From Tillus elongatus (lineage: Eukaryota; Arthropoda; Insecta; Coleoptera; Cleridae), in contig OZ023265.1 of NCBI GenBank assembly GCA_964006375.1, positions 115,251,358 through 115,315,357 on the forward strand: DNA of 64,000 bases, given 5' to 3'. The translations under genes were made by a program, and so were the position numbers. Shown here piece after piece: positions 12,448 through 23,210 of this stretch. The notes under the pieces are model-generated. The model made no database searches. It had not been told where the DNA came from and was given only the letters and a program-made list of their open reading frames with translations. Position 1 is the first letter of the stretch. Every line of letters starts with the position of its first letter.

Positions 12448-12520
12448 CTTAGACAGCTCAGTGGTAGGGTGCTTGTCTTCTACGTAGAAGGTTGCGAGAT
12501 CGATTTCCGCGAAACAGCGG
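12448..12520 (+). repeat. tRNA-like segment 2 of the composite repeat
   Basis: GACAGCTCAGTGGTAGGGTG matches a tRNA A box and D arm. CTTCTACGTAGAAG follows at the anticodon arm and GCGAGATCGATTTCC at the T arm/B box. Copies lie on the minus strand at about 47285-47215 and 53160-53090, where the anticodon-arm text is CTTCTACGCAGAAGG. It looks like the head of a tRNA-derived SINE; base changes between copies argue against a working tRNA gene. Confidence 0.6.
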
Positions 12521-12633
12521 TTCGACGGAAGTGGAAGTGTCCAGTACAAAGAAACGAAAAACAAAAAAGTTTTAACAGAAACAAATCAGCTGAACGTTGT
12601 GCTGAGTGTAAACAAATAACCACACGCAAGTAC

Positions 12634-12764
<131 letters not shown>

Positions 12765-13108
12765 TGTCACACCGATAATTGAAAAAAAAAATAGGCCGAT
12801 TTTGATAAAATTTGGCATGTACCTTCCTTTCGTTAATGGCTTAAATAAGTTCGTTAGTAAGAAAAATCGGACGAGGTTTTCCGGAAAAATTTTGAGTTTT
12901 CATTCGAAAAAAAATTTTATCCCAAAAAATAAAAACGCTATGATAACCAAATTTGGTAGGTAGGTTTACGATTTAAAAATTAAACTATACACCAAAATTT
13001 AGACTTCTATGTTACAAGAAATAAAAGTTATAATAATATATTTTGTGCCAGATCATTTCTATGAAAATTCACTACCATAACGCACTTGCTGCGTCCAGGC
13101 TTTTTAAA
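12765..13108. repeat. (TA)n-bearing repeat, outer arm with shared end motif
   Basis: It reads GGCCGATTTTGATAAAATTT, AAATAAGTTCGTTAGTAAGA, TAACCAAATTTGGTAGGTAG and ends ACTACCATAACGCACTTGCT followed by GCGTCC (13069-13095). This is the arm opposite the GACCCCGGATATG arm; parallel copies lie at 6405-6650, 55440-55742 and, inverted, 56728-56945. Confidence 0.78.
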
Positions 13109-13560
13109 GATTGTCTCACAATTAAGCAGCAGCGTTCTTCAAATTCGTAGCCACAACGTGCTGGAATTAGGTATATTGATTAAACTTTATATTTTTAGCT
13201 GAAATTGAGAAGAGGAAAACTAAGTGGAGGAATGTAATATTAGCGAGTATAGGCTCCCTTAAAATTTACTACTACAAAGGAAAAAGCACAAAATGCGGAG
13301 TAAAGCTCACCGGTAGGCGAACATTTCCCGGAGAAATTCTAGCGTCAATATTTCACATATAAATATAAATGGTGGTAAGACTGATGATCCTAAGAAAACC
13401 TTTCAGCAACCTTTTTAGCTCGTTTTCTCTTGAAAAGTGTGTGAATTTATCGGTACAGACCGCACACATTTTTTTATGAAAGTAAGATAAATCTTCTCTA
13501 AAAATTCCTACCTAAAATACTTGAAAACTTGTAGCTCCTCTGCCGTAGATAATATACAAA
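13109..13560. other. Non-coding stretch, nothing recognised
   Basis: AT-rich unique-looking sequence with no motif that I can support. Confidence 0.4.
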
Positions 13561-14450
13561 AAAAATCTGAACTCAGCTAGTGCGTTACGGTAAAGAATTT
13601 TCACCCAAATATTTCAAACCGCGAAAAATGACAAAATAACTAATCGTGGAAGTACACATTTGTTGTGATAAAAATATTTTTTTTTGTGGAAAACTAGTTT
13701 ACTAAGTTTGTTAACGAACTCATCCAAGCAATGACGAGGGAACAATTATGAATTTGGCAGGTACCTTCATTTTTAGATAAGATTGATTACTAACCCGATA
13801 CTTTCTTCTTTCTTCTTCCGAAAAAGTTTAAAATTTACGATAAAAACATTTCTACATAAATTCACTTGAAAGTTTTCTCCCAAGAATCAGTAAAAATGCT
13901 TTTTTTAGATGAAAAATCAGATAAACGTACGAAAGTTTACAAAAATAATTTACTATAAGAGTTTATTGCAATTCGCTAACGAAAATTGTCCCCACAAAAA
14001 TTCTCAGACAGATTTTTTACAAAAATTCGTTAAACGAGTTTTTCGCAAAATGCCTCGAAAACTATTTCTTTGCAAAAAGTCTCCGAATTTTCTTTTTACA
14101 GAAATTCGCTAAAAATAAATTTCCACAAATGCACTTATTTTTTTTATACAAAAAGTCGCCTAAAAATTGATTTCTTACAAATAACTAAACAAAGGTTCCT
14201 ACAAAAGAGGATCTTACCGTGGCCGACGTTCCCTAACTCCAACCAAGCACCGCCGACACATATTTATCTGGAAAGCGTCACCGAGGGAACCACTTACATT
14301 TGCATTTAACAAATTATCAGAGATACTTAGGTTGGCAAATGTGTTCATTTCAAGCTTCGTCTGACATTTTCCAAAACAATTTGTCAATTATATTTGAAAA
14401 AAGTTTATGAAAAAAGCGCTACCATAATGCACTTGGTGCTTCAAACTTGC
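13561..14450. repeat. Degenerate copies of the shared-end repeat family with an inner semi-periodic stretch
   Basis: 13568-13600 carries CTCAGCTAGTGCGTTACGGT, a diverged end motif; 13715-13790 holds GTTAACGAACTCATCCAAGC; 14413-14440 holds the opposite end ACCATAATGCACTTGGTG. Between about 13900 and 14190 short phrases such as ACAAAAATTCG, TTCGCTAAAAATAAA and ACAAAAAGTCGC recur at roughly 30-40 base spacing, suggesting an old tandem repeat. The open frames here are by-products. Confidence 0.5.
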
Positions 14451-14970
14451 ACTACTGATTATATGTGGTTTATCATTTTATCAGTTTTGCCTGAACAGTC
14501 AGATTTTTTAAATTTTTTTCTGTTAGATAGATAACTAACACTTTTAAATCACAAACTCTATTATTTCAGCTGCTGACAAAACATTGAAAAAAGGTCTATT
14601 TTAAATATATTTTCTGAAGTTACCTTAGTCAAATGAAGAACGGTAACTCCTAAAACATAAATTTAGGGTCTTACTAGATACCCACTTTTTAGAATATTTT
14701 TAGTCCATAGTCATTTGTTTTGTAATATTTGTCTAAATATCATCAGTTGTGTCATTTCAAATCCTCACGTTTTTAGGAGGAAAACCCATTAAATTTTCAA
14801 AGTATTTGTTTTTGTTTTGCACTAAGAAGATCAATCTTGGCCTTTAATATCTAATAGTGTTTGTTAACCACAGAAACTATTTTGTTATTGTGCCCTCTTT
14901 CGAACTCCACTGCGACCCAAGTTTATTTCTTCAAATGACTTAGGTATCTCACTTATCGGCATGTATCATA
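14451..14970. other. Non-coding stretch, nothing recognised
   Basis: AT-rich, with no element end, gene motif or strong splice pair recognised. Confidence 0.4.
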
Positions 14971-15310
14971 TGGTATACACTGTGTCCCATCGTATCTGTG
15001 ATAAAAATTTAGAATCTTTTTGCCAAATGTCTAAAAACGTAGAGAACCTGATTTTGGAACAGTTTTTGTTTTGTTTAGCTCTGTCAGTTGGTCTGTCGGT
15101 TTGTACGTCCGTCTGATATTAGGCACGATATTTTTCGAACGAATTGAGACATCGTCTTTGAATTTGGTATACAGTTAGCACCCGACATACAATCATTTCG
15201 GGTTGCTTTTGAGTAAAATACCTCCAGAGGGTAGGTGACAAATGAAAGGTGATTTGGTGAAAATTGAGATTTTTTCGTTAAAGCTCGAGTAATACAACGT
15301 TCCATGGTTT
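14971..15310. repeat. Interspersed repeat with GTCTGTCGGTCTGT-like core
   Basis: It contains CTGTCAGTTGGTCTGTCGGT, GAATTGAGACATCGTC, GGTATACAGTTAGCACCCGA and GAAAATTGAGATTTTTTCG. It is homologous to 63550-63760 and to the start of a further unit at 63930-64000. Confidence 0.75.
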
Positions 15311-15939
15311 CTTTATTAGGAAACTTTTAATTTTATCACTTATATAGTATTTTGTGATTAACTTGAAGTAGGGATGAATGTGAGAGGGTAAAATATGAAT
15401 CTAGTTTTGGAAAAATATGACATGAGAATATGAACGGTACGTAGATTTTAGGTCTTTCTTTTATTTATAGAGAGAGAAGAAGTAAAATCTAAGCTGCCAA
15501 ACATACCAGATTTCAGTAACTTCAAAAACAATATTCACGTTCCTGAACTAGCTCAGTTTTTCTGAAATGGATCCTTACCGCGATGTGGAACTTTTACATT
15601 AATTTGCAGCGCTATTTTTAGTTAATGGGCTAACAGCGGTTTTATTGTTAGAGTAGCAATAATAAAAAGAACATTGTTTTTTCTTAGACTCTTTATCATC
15701 CATCCCCACTGATATTTGAGACCCCCATATGCAGAATAACTCGTAGTTATAAAATTTATACAGGCCTCTATTTGAAAAAAAAAAACTGGATTGTTAGGAC
15801 AATTTAGGCGGCAAAAAATTATGATGTCATACAAATTGTAAAAAGTTAGTCCAACAGCTTTTATTTTAAACATTTTGTGAATAGGATTTCTTTTTAAGTT
15901 ATTCTCAATATGCCAAATATACTCCTGAGACTGTATATC
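15311..15939. other. Non-coding stretch, nothing recognised
   Basis: AT-rich sequence without a recognised gene or repeat. Confidence 0.4.
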
Positions 15940-16018
15940 TCTCTGTGTGTGTGTGTTTGTGTGCGTGCGTGCGTGCGTGCGTGTTTGTGCGTGCGTGTGC
16001 GCGCGTGCGTGCAGCGTC

Positions 16019-16086
<68 letters not shown>

Positions 16087-16130
16087 CGTGCGTGTGAATG
16101 TGCGTGCGTGCGTGCGTATATGTGTGTGTA
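15940..16130. repeat. Compound (GT)n / (GTGC)n / (CT)n microsatellite
   Basis: Blocks of TGTG, TGCG and TC dinucleotides alternate through the segment. Both strands are open only because of the repeats. Confidence 0.97.
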
Positions 16131-16522
16131 AGCTCGGTACCTATCCATTTTTCTTTTGTAAAAACGTGGGTTGTTTCGTCGGCCAGATCAAACGAATCTG
16201 CTTTTCTGGCAAAAATTCAACTTTTTAATCTCTGAAAATTAATTCCATAAAATTTTGTTTACCTGTTGCGTTTGTGCATACTTTACCATGCACTAAAATT
16301 GAGTCGTCAGCATTTGTATATTTCCATTCAAATTTGCTACCGTAATATACCTGCTGCATCATGACAGGATCCAAAAGGTTTAAAGATAAAAAATTAATAT
16401 ATCTAATGTCTTGAGATTGCGTCGTGACTTTTGGTAGAAACACAACGTAATTTATTCAGTGACAGTAGATTACATAAAATTATAAAATCGTGAATTTATG
16501 GACTTTTCTCTTGTGAATCCTT

Positions 16523-16816
16523 TTACTTAACATGATACTCGTGAGGACTCCAGTGTGTGTGTTGTATAATCCATCTGCTTGAAAGAATAGAAATTTTATC
16601 AGCGTTGAAACAAAAGGATGTCAAAGGTTCCTTGCAGCAACAGTCAGCGTCCCTGGAGAATACGGTTCGATCTATCTTACACGTTTGACTCTGTACCTTC
16701 ATCGCACAGTCACGTTCTGTGTAATTTTTATCTGCTGATATCTGCACCTGTCTCCTGCAAACTGTCGTCTCGTCTCCTACTATTATGGGAATACACTTGC
16801 AGACAAGCTGTCTGAG
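16523..16816 (-). CDS. Candidate exon of a small cysteine-rich protein (three-finger-like pattern)
   Basis: On the minus strand a good 3' splice acceptor (GCTATTTTCTCAG, ending at 16812) precedes an open frame running to 16523. The protein has VCKC, a later single Cys, DCA, QTC and then DADCCCKEPLTSFCFNAD. The spacing C.C...C...C...C...CCC...CFN recalls the Cys framework of Ly6/three-finger domains, which end in CC...CN. No signal peptide lies in this exon and no clear donor follows, although AAGTAAAA sits at the frame's end. Codon content is more GC-balanced than the surroundings. No transposon motif is present. It may be a chance open frame; assignment is weak. Confidence 0.3.
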   Translation of the reverse strand, partial: LRQLVCKCIPIIVGDETTVCRRQVQISADKNYTERDCAMKVQSQTCKIDRTVFSRDADCCCKEPLTSFCFNADKISILSSRWIIQHTHWSPHEYHVK

Positions 16817-16879
16817 AAAATAGCACACCAAAGGATAAAAAGTACATGCGTCTTGGCTCTGTACGGCCTCAAAGCTCAC

Positions 16880-17980
16880 GTATGTATCTTTTTATCTATG
16901 TCAAACCAGCGGCGGCTGGTGCCTACGATTTTTGGTTGTGGTACATGAAAAAAAGTAAGGATAAATAAAATGCTGATTTAACAAAACTGATAATTTTATA
17001 GCACAATAATTACCTACATTGATTTTCTCGGTCAATATAACAGTTTTTATTTTTTTACTGAAAAACAGCGCATTGCAGTAAAACAACTGAAGAGAGCTCT
17101 TATGTTTCACTTTAAACGGGAAATTTAAAAATAATTTTTAGTTAAACAAATTATTGGCGATTGGTGTACCATTTATTTTCAAAATTATCGAAGTCAGTGC
17201 CCGTATGCACGCCACTGTTAAAGCTAAAAATTATGCTTCTATTGAAAAAAATGCATATCCAATAGCTGTCTCTCCGTACTGAATATCACTGAAATATCTT
17301 AAGTGGTTTCGAAAATATTCATCAATTTCCATCCCTAAAACTTAGCACCCCGTATTTTCGCAACGGAGCATTTTTGGACCATAATTTGTAAAGCAACCTA
17401 CCAAACAATCATTAATTTGTCATGTATATTCACGCCCTTAAATATTCCCATGTCATTAAAGAACGTTCTGTATAGCTACGTTAAATTGTCTTACTAATTG
17501 TTCCTGGTGACTAAGTATACAAAACTTAGTCTTACCTAACTCAAACATTACATCCATTTTAACACGACCACAAACAGGAAACTCCTACGAATAAAACTAT
17601 AATATGCATATAATAATATACAGACACGGGTGCATTCTTGCTAAATGAAACGCGAATAGCTGCGAAATATGCAGCTCTCATCTAACGTACATTCGACGGT
17701 TCCGAAGCCGATATATGTTTCCCATCGAATAGCTCGACTAATGTTGCCAGAACCCGCCTAAAATACTTGCATTATTTCAATATGCAATTGACTAACTGGG
17801 ACTGGCGTCTGGCGCTTGATCGCCTGCTTAAATCTTCACGCCAGAGATCCGCGAGATAAATGGACCACCAACAATAAGCCATTATACAACAAAGTAGCTT
17901 TCCAAGAGCCCAGACAACCGAGTCATCATAATTATAGAAGGCATCTTTAAGTCAGCAGGATAGAGGACACCTTGGGAAAC
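16880..17980. other. Non-coding stretch left of the LTR element
   Basis: No gene recognised. The upstream edge of the LTR should lie within about 17480-17990 but could not be fixed, because no second LTR copy was found for comparison. Confidence 0.4.
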
Positions 17981-17989
17981 GACGCAGTG

Positions 17990-18287
17990 TAGTGAATATT
18001 CACACGTGGGAAACTGCGTCAGCTGAACTGAAAGTCACCTCGGGAGAGCAATGGAGCCAACTCCCAAGTATAATTGTTATAAATAGGCAGCCCGCCTTCA
18101 GCGAGCCGTTTATTCTTGTCTATCGTCTTAGATTCTGCACTTCGTGTGCTCAAGTTATTATATCACACTTATGTTGATATCCATATTTGTCATAATTTAA
18201 AATATGTATTCTTCTCGTGAGTATTAATTGTGTTAATCAGTAAATAAATTATTTTAAAAATTCAAACGCCTTAACTGTAAAGTTAGG
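17990..18287 (+). repeat. 5' LTR (3' portion; left limit unresolved)
   Basis: The region directly before the primer-binding site has a TATA box at 18078, a likely transcription start near CTTGTC/ATTCTGCACTTC, and AATAAATT at 18243 as a possible poly(A) signal. It ends close to GTAAAGTTA at 18285. Its left edge is uncertain. Confidence 0.6.
18078..18085 (+). promoter_or_regulatory. TATA box of the 5' LTR
   Basis: TATAAATA followed by GGCAGCCCGCC, about 210 bases before the primer-binding site, as expected for an LTR U3 promoter. Confidence 0.55.
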
Positions 18288-18298
18288 TGGCGCAGTCG
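18288..18298 (+). other. Primer-binding site
   Basis: TGGCGCAGTCG matches the 3' end of tRNA-Ser as used by 17.6/297-type errantiviruses, and lies just after the LTR. Confidence 0.8.
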
Positions 18299-18624
18299 TT
18301 TGTATCGGTTAAAAAGTCAAAAGAATATTGATTTTTAAGAGATCGACGCCTAATAACCAATTCGAGCCAAGTAGACCCAAGTGAAAGAAAAAGCAGTATC
18401 CAAGCAGCCAAATTGTAGTAGAAGTCGTTATATTAATGTAAGTTGTTTGCTACTATTCCATTTTTCCTGCATTTTTTGTGTGTTACATTGATATATAGTG
18501 CATATCTGATTAAGGAGACGAATCACAAAGTTTAGTAAGCTCAGAATATAGACTTAGATCAATCAGTATCAGCGATAATATTGTAATAGAAAACCGTGTA
18601 AGTGAAAGTAGTCATAGTAGCAAC

Positions 18625-19456
18625 ATGGCAGACCAATTTAAATAATTTTTCCTTAAGGCAATTTCTGAATTCGATGGTCTACCAGCTAATGCAGGTAATT
18701 TCTTAAAATCTTGTGACCCGGTTATGAACCACTTTTATACAGCTAATGAAAATCTTTATATGAACCGTGTCTTGTTAAATTATATACAGACAAAATTAAC
18801 GGGACAAGCACGTCTCATCACAAACACCAAACTCGTGGCTAGACCTTAGGAATGCAATTGTGCAGAATTTCACGGATCAAAGAGATGATACAGGTCTCCT
18901 CGCGGAAAGGCTTACATTGAAACAAAGGAACGGCGAAGATGCAGTTACATTTTTAAACCGCTGTCGTTATATAGAACAATAACACACTACAATGAGGCAG
19001 TATGGGCACTTTAAATGACAATTTTCCAAAATAAAACCTTAAAGGCATTTTTAGGTGGATTAAGGAATCCAATGGGGGTAGTCGTGAGGTCGACCAATCC
19101 CCAGAGTATAGAAGAAGCACTGAAATTCATATTTTGAGAAGAAAATTTCGACTATAGGGACAAAATGATGAATAGATCAACTTTTGATCCGATGAAAAAT
19201 GACAAACACAACAGACAACCTTTCCAACAACAAAATAATCCAAACTTTAATAACGTCCAGTTCCAAAAACTATTTCAACAAAATCATAGGCCTTTTCAAC
19301 AACAAAATAACTTTCACGATTTCCAGCCCAGGCAACAATTCACACCGCTATCTAACTTCCAACAAAATTTCTCCAATCAAATAAGGAAACCTTTTAATAA
19401 TAATCACAATAACCAGTCAAATTATGCGACGACCAAATTTCAATCCAAATACTAAT
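18625..19456 (+). pseudogene. gag (capsid) pseudogene of the errantivirus-like element
   Basis: An ATG at 18625 starts MADQFK and meets a stop at once. Beyond it the frame gives AISEFDGLPANAGNFLKSCD, then LDLRNAIVQNFTDQRDD and LLAERLTLKQRNGEDAVTFL, which match the capsid pattern of insect errantivirus Gag. Frame breaks occur near 18830, 18980 and 19010. The C-terminal 96 codons (19165-19455) are rich in Asn, Gln and Phe with repeated FQQ and NN motifs, and no CCHC knuckle is visible, which is usual for this group. Gag would package the element RNA. Confidence 0.7.
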
Positions 19457-19656
19457 AAACAATATCCAGAACCAATGGAATTGGGAAGTTCCAATTCGAG
19501 ACTGTCGCAACAGCCGCAGAGAAACACGTCTCAGTTACACAATACACAATATTTTGACAATAATATAAACGATTTTTAATATGAAACAAATAATTTTAAT
19601 TATGAAGTGAATAATGAACAATCGCCATCAGAATATTATGACAAACAGCGCCAAAA

Positions 19657-20085
19657 TTGTCCTACAGCCAATACGTCACAGGACGAACAGTAATAGATGT
19701 AAATAATATTGATACCTTAAGCCGTTTACCTTATGTGGAGCAAAAAAAAATCCAGGATAAACTATCAAAAAACATTTTGAAACATTTTGAATCTCCTAGT
19801 AGCATATTATATTTTTTCAGATAATATATCTTCTTAATTATAACTGCCCATGGCATGTCAAAACATTTAAAACGTACGAATATTAGATTAAGTTTGGTAT
19901 CAGATAAGAGACAAGAATTTTGTCTTTTTAATTTTAATGACCAGTACAGTGGCCTCCTGGGTATAGAGTTTCTCACATTAAACAAAGCCGAAATAGATTT
20001 TACAAATCAAAAGTTACATATATAGGAAGCAGATGCATAAAGATCGAATTCCCAAACGAAAATAATTATAATCAATCGAAATCAG
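19657..20085 (+). pseudogene. Protease region of pol, broken
   Basis: The frame contains LSLVSDKRQEFCLFNF followed by QYSGLLGIEFLTLNKAEIDF, which matches the errantivirus text after the protease (family DGLLGIDLL...A.ID). The DTG-type active site was not located in a clean frame. Stops lie near 19800 and 20025. Confidence 0.55.
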
Positions 20086-20087
20086 AA

Positions 20088-21415
20088 ATGGCCAAAACAG
20101 ATGGCTCACGAATATTAGAAAATCAATTTAGAGTAAACAATATCGTAACTAATGAAGACTTCTCTCACATAAGAGTATTTGACCTAATTAACAGTATACT
20201 AGACGCAGATATTACGTTTAAGCAAGATAAACCCGAGCAATGTTATATAAATCAGCATAGTAAGCAAAGCGGGGGACAGCAAACGAATTACCCTCTCACA
20301 ACACCAGACAGTTATAAGCACATATCATATAACCCGCTAGTTACACAAAAACCAATGAGTCAGCACAATAACAATCCGAATGCAATAAGGCTGAATAATA
20401 TTAATATTACTTATACGAGGGGAAATCGAAAATCAGAACAAGAATCAGATAATCGAGCAAATAAACACCGATTACCTGAATGATGAGGAGAAACACGTAT
20501 TATTAAATTTATTATCAGAATATCAGGATATATTCTTGAACAAAAACGAATCGTTAACACACACCAACTCTACAAAACATAGGATACAAACAACGGATGA
20601 CATACCAGTACATTCAAAATTATATAGGTACTCTTACGTACATAAACCGGAAGTAAAGAGACTGATAAATGATATGTTAAGACGAAAAGTTATTAGGAAA
20701 AGTCCCAGCCCATATAGCTCACCTATTTGGGTTATATGCAAGAAGATTGATAAGTCAAATAAACAGAAATGGAGAATTGTGGTAGACTACCGGAAGCTAA
20801 ATGAAAAGACAACATCACACAAACACCCAATTCCCAAAATAGACAAAATGTTAGACAAAATTCGAAGAGCACAATACTTTTCGACTATTGATTTAATATC
20901 AGGATATCACCAAATTGAAATGGACCCCAGGGACATAGAAAAACAGCGTTTACAACTCATACATGTCACTGGGAGTACACCAGAATGCCGCTTGGATTAT
21001 CAGCGGCTCCAGCAATATTTTCCAGGCTAATGCAGAATGTATTACAGTGCCTAATGGGTAAATATGGATGACGTCATAGTCTTCTCTACGTCACTGCAAG
21101 AGCACATAGAAAAAAAGTTTTAGACAAAGCAATTTAAAGGTACAAGTCGACAACAGTGATTTAAAAAAAGGAGGCCGAGTTTCTAGGATATAGTTAGACC
21201 AAATCCAAAGAAACTAGATGCCATCAGGAAATTCCCGATAACAAAGACAACCAAGGAAATTAAATCATTTTTAGGACTAGTGGAATACTATCCGAAGTTC
21301 ATAGAGAATTTTGCACACGTCACGAAACATTTAACAGAGTGCTTAAAGAGGAACTCTAAGATAGACGTTAACAACGAAGAATACATTGCTGCCTTTAACT
21401 CGTGTAAAGACATCT
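20088..21415 (+). pseudogene. Reverse transcriptase of the errantivirus-like element, broken
   Basis: From about 20480 the frame reads into RT: KLYRYSYVHKPEVKRLINDM, SPSPYSSPIWVICKK, KWRIVVDYRKLNEKT, YFSTIDLISGYHQIEM (first catalytic Asp), then after a frameshift near 20950 the RMPLGLSAAPAIFSRLMQN region. Next comes MDDVIVFSTSLQEHIE at about 21066, the catalytic box with its tyrosine codon displaced by another shift. Later text resembles the RT thumb (AEFLGY, TTKEIKSFLGLVEYY). At least four frame breaks are visible. It would copy the element's RNA into DNA. Confidence 0.85.
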
Positions 21416-21417
21416 AA

Positions 21418-22224
21418 ATGAATTCACCTGTGCTAATACCGCCACATTTTTCTAAAGATTTTATATTAACGATCAACGCTTCAAACGTAGCTATTCCGGG
21501 AATATTGAGCCAGGGCAAACCAAATTCGGATCACCCAATAGCATACGCCAGTCGTACTTTGAACGAAACAGAATCGAGGTACAGTACTATCGAAAAAGAG
21601 TTATTATCTATCGTATGGGCAATAAATTATTCCCGTTCATATTTACTATCAATACAAATTTTAAGCCATTAAAGTGGTTATTCTCATTAAAACCGCCAAA
21701 TTAAAAATTACTCCATTGGAGGCTAAAATTAGAAGAGTGCGAGTTCAAAATCGAGTATAAAAAAGGAAAATTAAATTTCGCAGCAGATGCACTTTCCAGG
21801 GTAGAAATAAATCCACTCAATATAGATAACCAATCAATGATCAACAATGTAGACGTCGAAGAGGAAATCATAAGTACTGACGATGACGAGACAGAAAACT
21901 CAAATGCCGACTCATACTCAGCACCCGGTATACCTATACCCAAAAAAAGAAATAATTAATAGCAAAACCAATCAGATATTTTTCAAACATTCGGACACAC
22001 CAGAGATATTTTTAATCAAAAAAGACAAACGGAATCTTATTTACGCCAGCATTAATTTAAATAAAACCAATCAGATAGAAAAATTCATAAAGGAATACTG
22101 TTTACCACAAAGAAACTATTATTGCGTCTTTATACACGAACGGGACTATGAACTAGTAAGTTCAGCAATAGGTCAGAGCTTTAACAATGTAGTCACCCAA
22201 ATTTTACATAGGTTTAGAGACTAG
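21418..22224 (+). pseudogene. RNase H domain and connection of pol
   Basis: The frame at 21418 gives [18 protein letters not shown] (family DASN.A.GAVLSQG; the first Asp is Asn here), then [20 protein letters not shown] and [11 protein letters not shown], classical for gypsy RNase H. After a break near 21672 comes WRLKLEECEFKIEYKKGKLN followed by ADALSR, the end of the domain. The 113-codon frame 21883-22224 (IFLIKKDKRNLIYASINLN and onward) is the connection before integrase. The substituted catalytic Asp and the break make it inactive. Confidence 0.8.
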
Positions 22225-22249
22225 TGAAAAAAACGATGACGGATGGACT

Positions 22250-22402
22250 GAGAAAATTACGCAACATCATGAGGGCATAAGCAACCATCGGGGAGCGGAA
22301 CAAACACACCTAAGAATGAAAAAGAAATACTACTATCTAAATTTAAAGAAACATAGAAGAATACGTACAAAATTGCGAATTATGCAAAACGTGTAAATAC
22401 AA
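22250..22402 (+). pseudogene. Integrase N-terminal zinc-binding segment only
   Basis: The frame gives QHHEGISNHRGAEQTHLRMK, then YYYLNLK and EEYVQNCELCKT, which fits the HHCC zinc domain of gypsy-group integrase (H.G..NHRG...T...L...YYWP.M...I..YI..C..C). The DDE catalytic core expected next is absent: the text changes to env-like sequence by about 22430. Confidence 0.75.
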
Positions 22403-22424
22403 CTCAAATTGACTTCAAAATTAT

Positions 22425-23194
22425 ATTTCAAGTAGAAATACCGCTAGTAGATGAATCAGATTATACTTAATATTAACTATACACTTTACCAATTCCTAAA
22501 AACCCATACACATTCGCCATGATAATTGCTAAAACCAGAAACCTGATCCTAAGTAGCAAAATATGCCTACCGCAACGAAGAATGTAAAAATTTAAAGAAG
22601 CAATTGTATTTCTGCAAAGATGACAATACAACTGCCCTTAACAATCAAAATCAATGTGAAATTAAGTTAATCACATTCCAAAAACCTATTAACAACTGTA
22701 ACCAAGAAGTAGTGAAAATTAATAAAACAACCGTCTCGAGATATGCAACCATTCAGTACATCATTATAGCGCCACAAGAAACAGACGCCAAAGTAACATG
22801 CGAGGAACAAGAGTGGACCAATATAATTAAGGGTACTAAACGAATTACCCTTCAACCCAGCTGCAAATCAAATATCGAAAACAAACTTTATAAGAACAGC
22901 CCAACTACGTCAGAAACCCAACAACTATCCAGCATGCCTAAATTAGAATCCCCAAAGCAAGAAGATCTAGAAATTCCTGAGAAGTTACCCGAATTAAAAC
23001 GTTCAGCTACGCGACATGGGACAAATTCAAAACCAAATCCAAGCAGTAAAAAGAAATATACCAGGGCCAATCAACATACTACTCCATCACCTGAGTATAT
23101 GGGCTATATTATTATACGTAGCTGTAATAATAGCCATCGTAACAGCAACCACCAAATTAGGGTGAGCAAAATAGAAAAAGACCAAAGGAGTTAA
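22425..23194 (+). pseudogene. env-like remnant (C-terminal part) of the errantivirus-like element
   Basis: Pieces at 22435-22600 (with LYTLPIPKNPYTFAMI) and the 196-codon frame at 22604-23194 fit the C-terminal half of an errantivirus envelope-like protein: Cys pairs around CEIKLITFQKPINNC, the stretch EEQEWTNIIKGTKRITLQPS, and a hydrophobic region near 23095-23150 that is now frame-disturbed. The N-terminal half and cleavage region are missing. In intact relatives this protein sits in membranes and can allow cell-to-cell spread; this copy is a fragment. Confidence 0.6.
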
Positions 23195-23210
23195 TGAGCC
23201 ACAACCAAAC

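Larger units (their letters stand above)
11400..12560 (+). repeat. Large composite repeat, copy 1 (two tRNA-like segments)
   Basis: This region is a diverged copy, in opposite orientation, of 47200-48260 and 53090-53980. Shared landmarks in order: CTGATATACGAACTC; the first tRNA-like segment from 11705; AACGGTAACCAAACAAAATA; ATGGCAGACGACATGAAATA; GTAGCTTGACGAACGGCC; and the second tRNA-like segment from about 12450. The start carries an extra inverted duplication of the 40 bases around ATATCTTCATTG (11400-11500). Frames through it are shadows, not genes. Confidence 0.72.
17990..23210 (+). mobile_element. Errantivirus-like (gypsy-group) LTR retrotransposon, degraded
   Basis: In order on the plus strand: an LTR-like region with TATA box, a primer-binding site, gag, protease, reverse transcriptase, RNase H, the N-terminus of integrase, and an env-like C-terminal part, ending in a purine tract near 23183-23193 (AAAGACCAAAGGAG). 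This is the layout of insect errantiviruses. Many stops and shifts occur in gag and pol. The integrase core and the env N-terminal half are missing, and no matching 3' LTR was found after 23210. The element is dead as it stands. Confidence 0.85.

Noticed and set aside
15894..16228. Cys-Val-rich plus-strand and His-Thr-rich minus-strand frames
   Set aside because: Translation of a compound GT/CT microsatellite.
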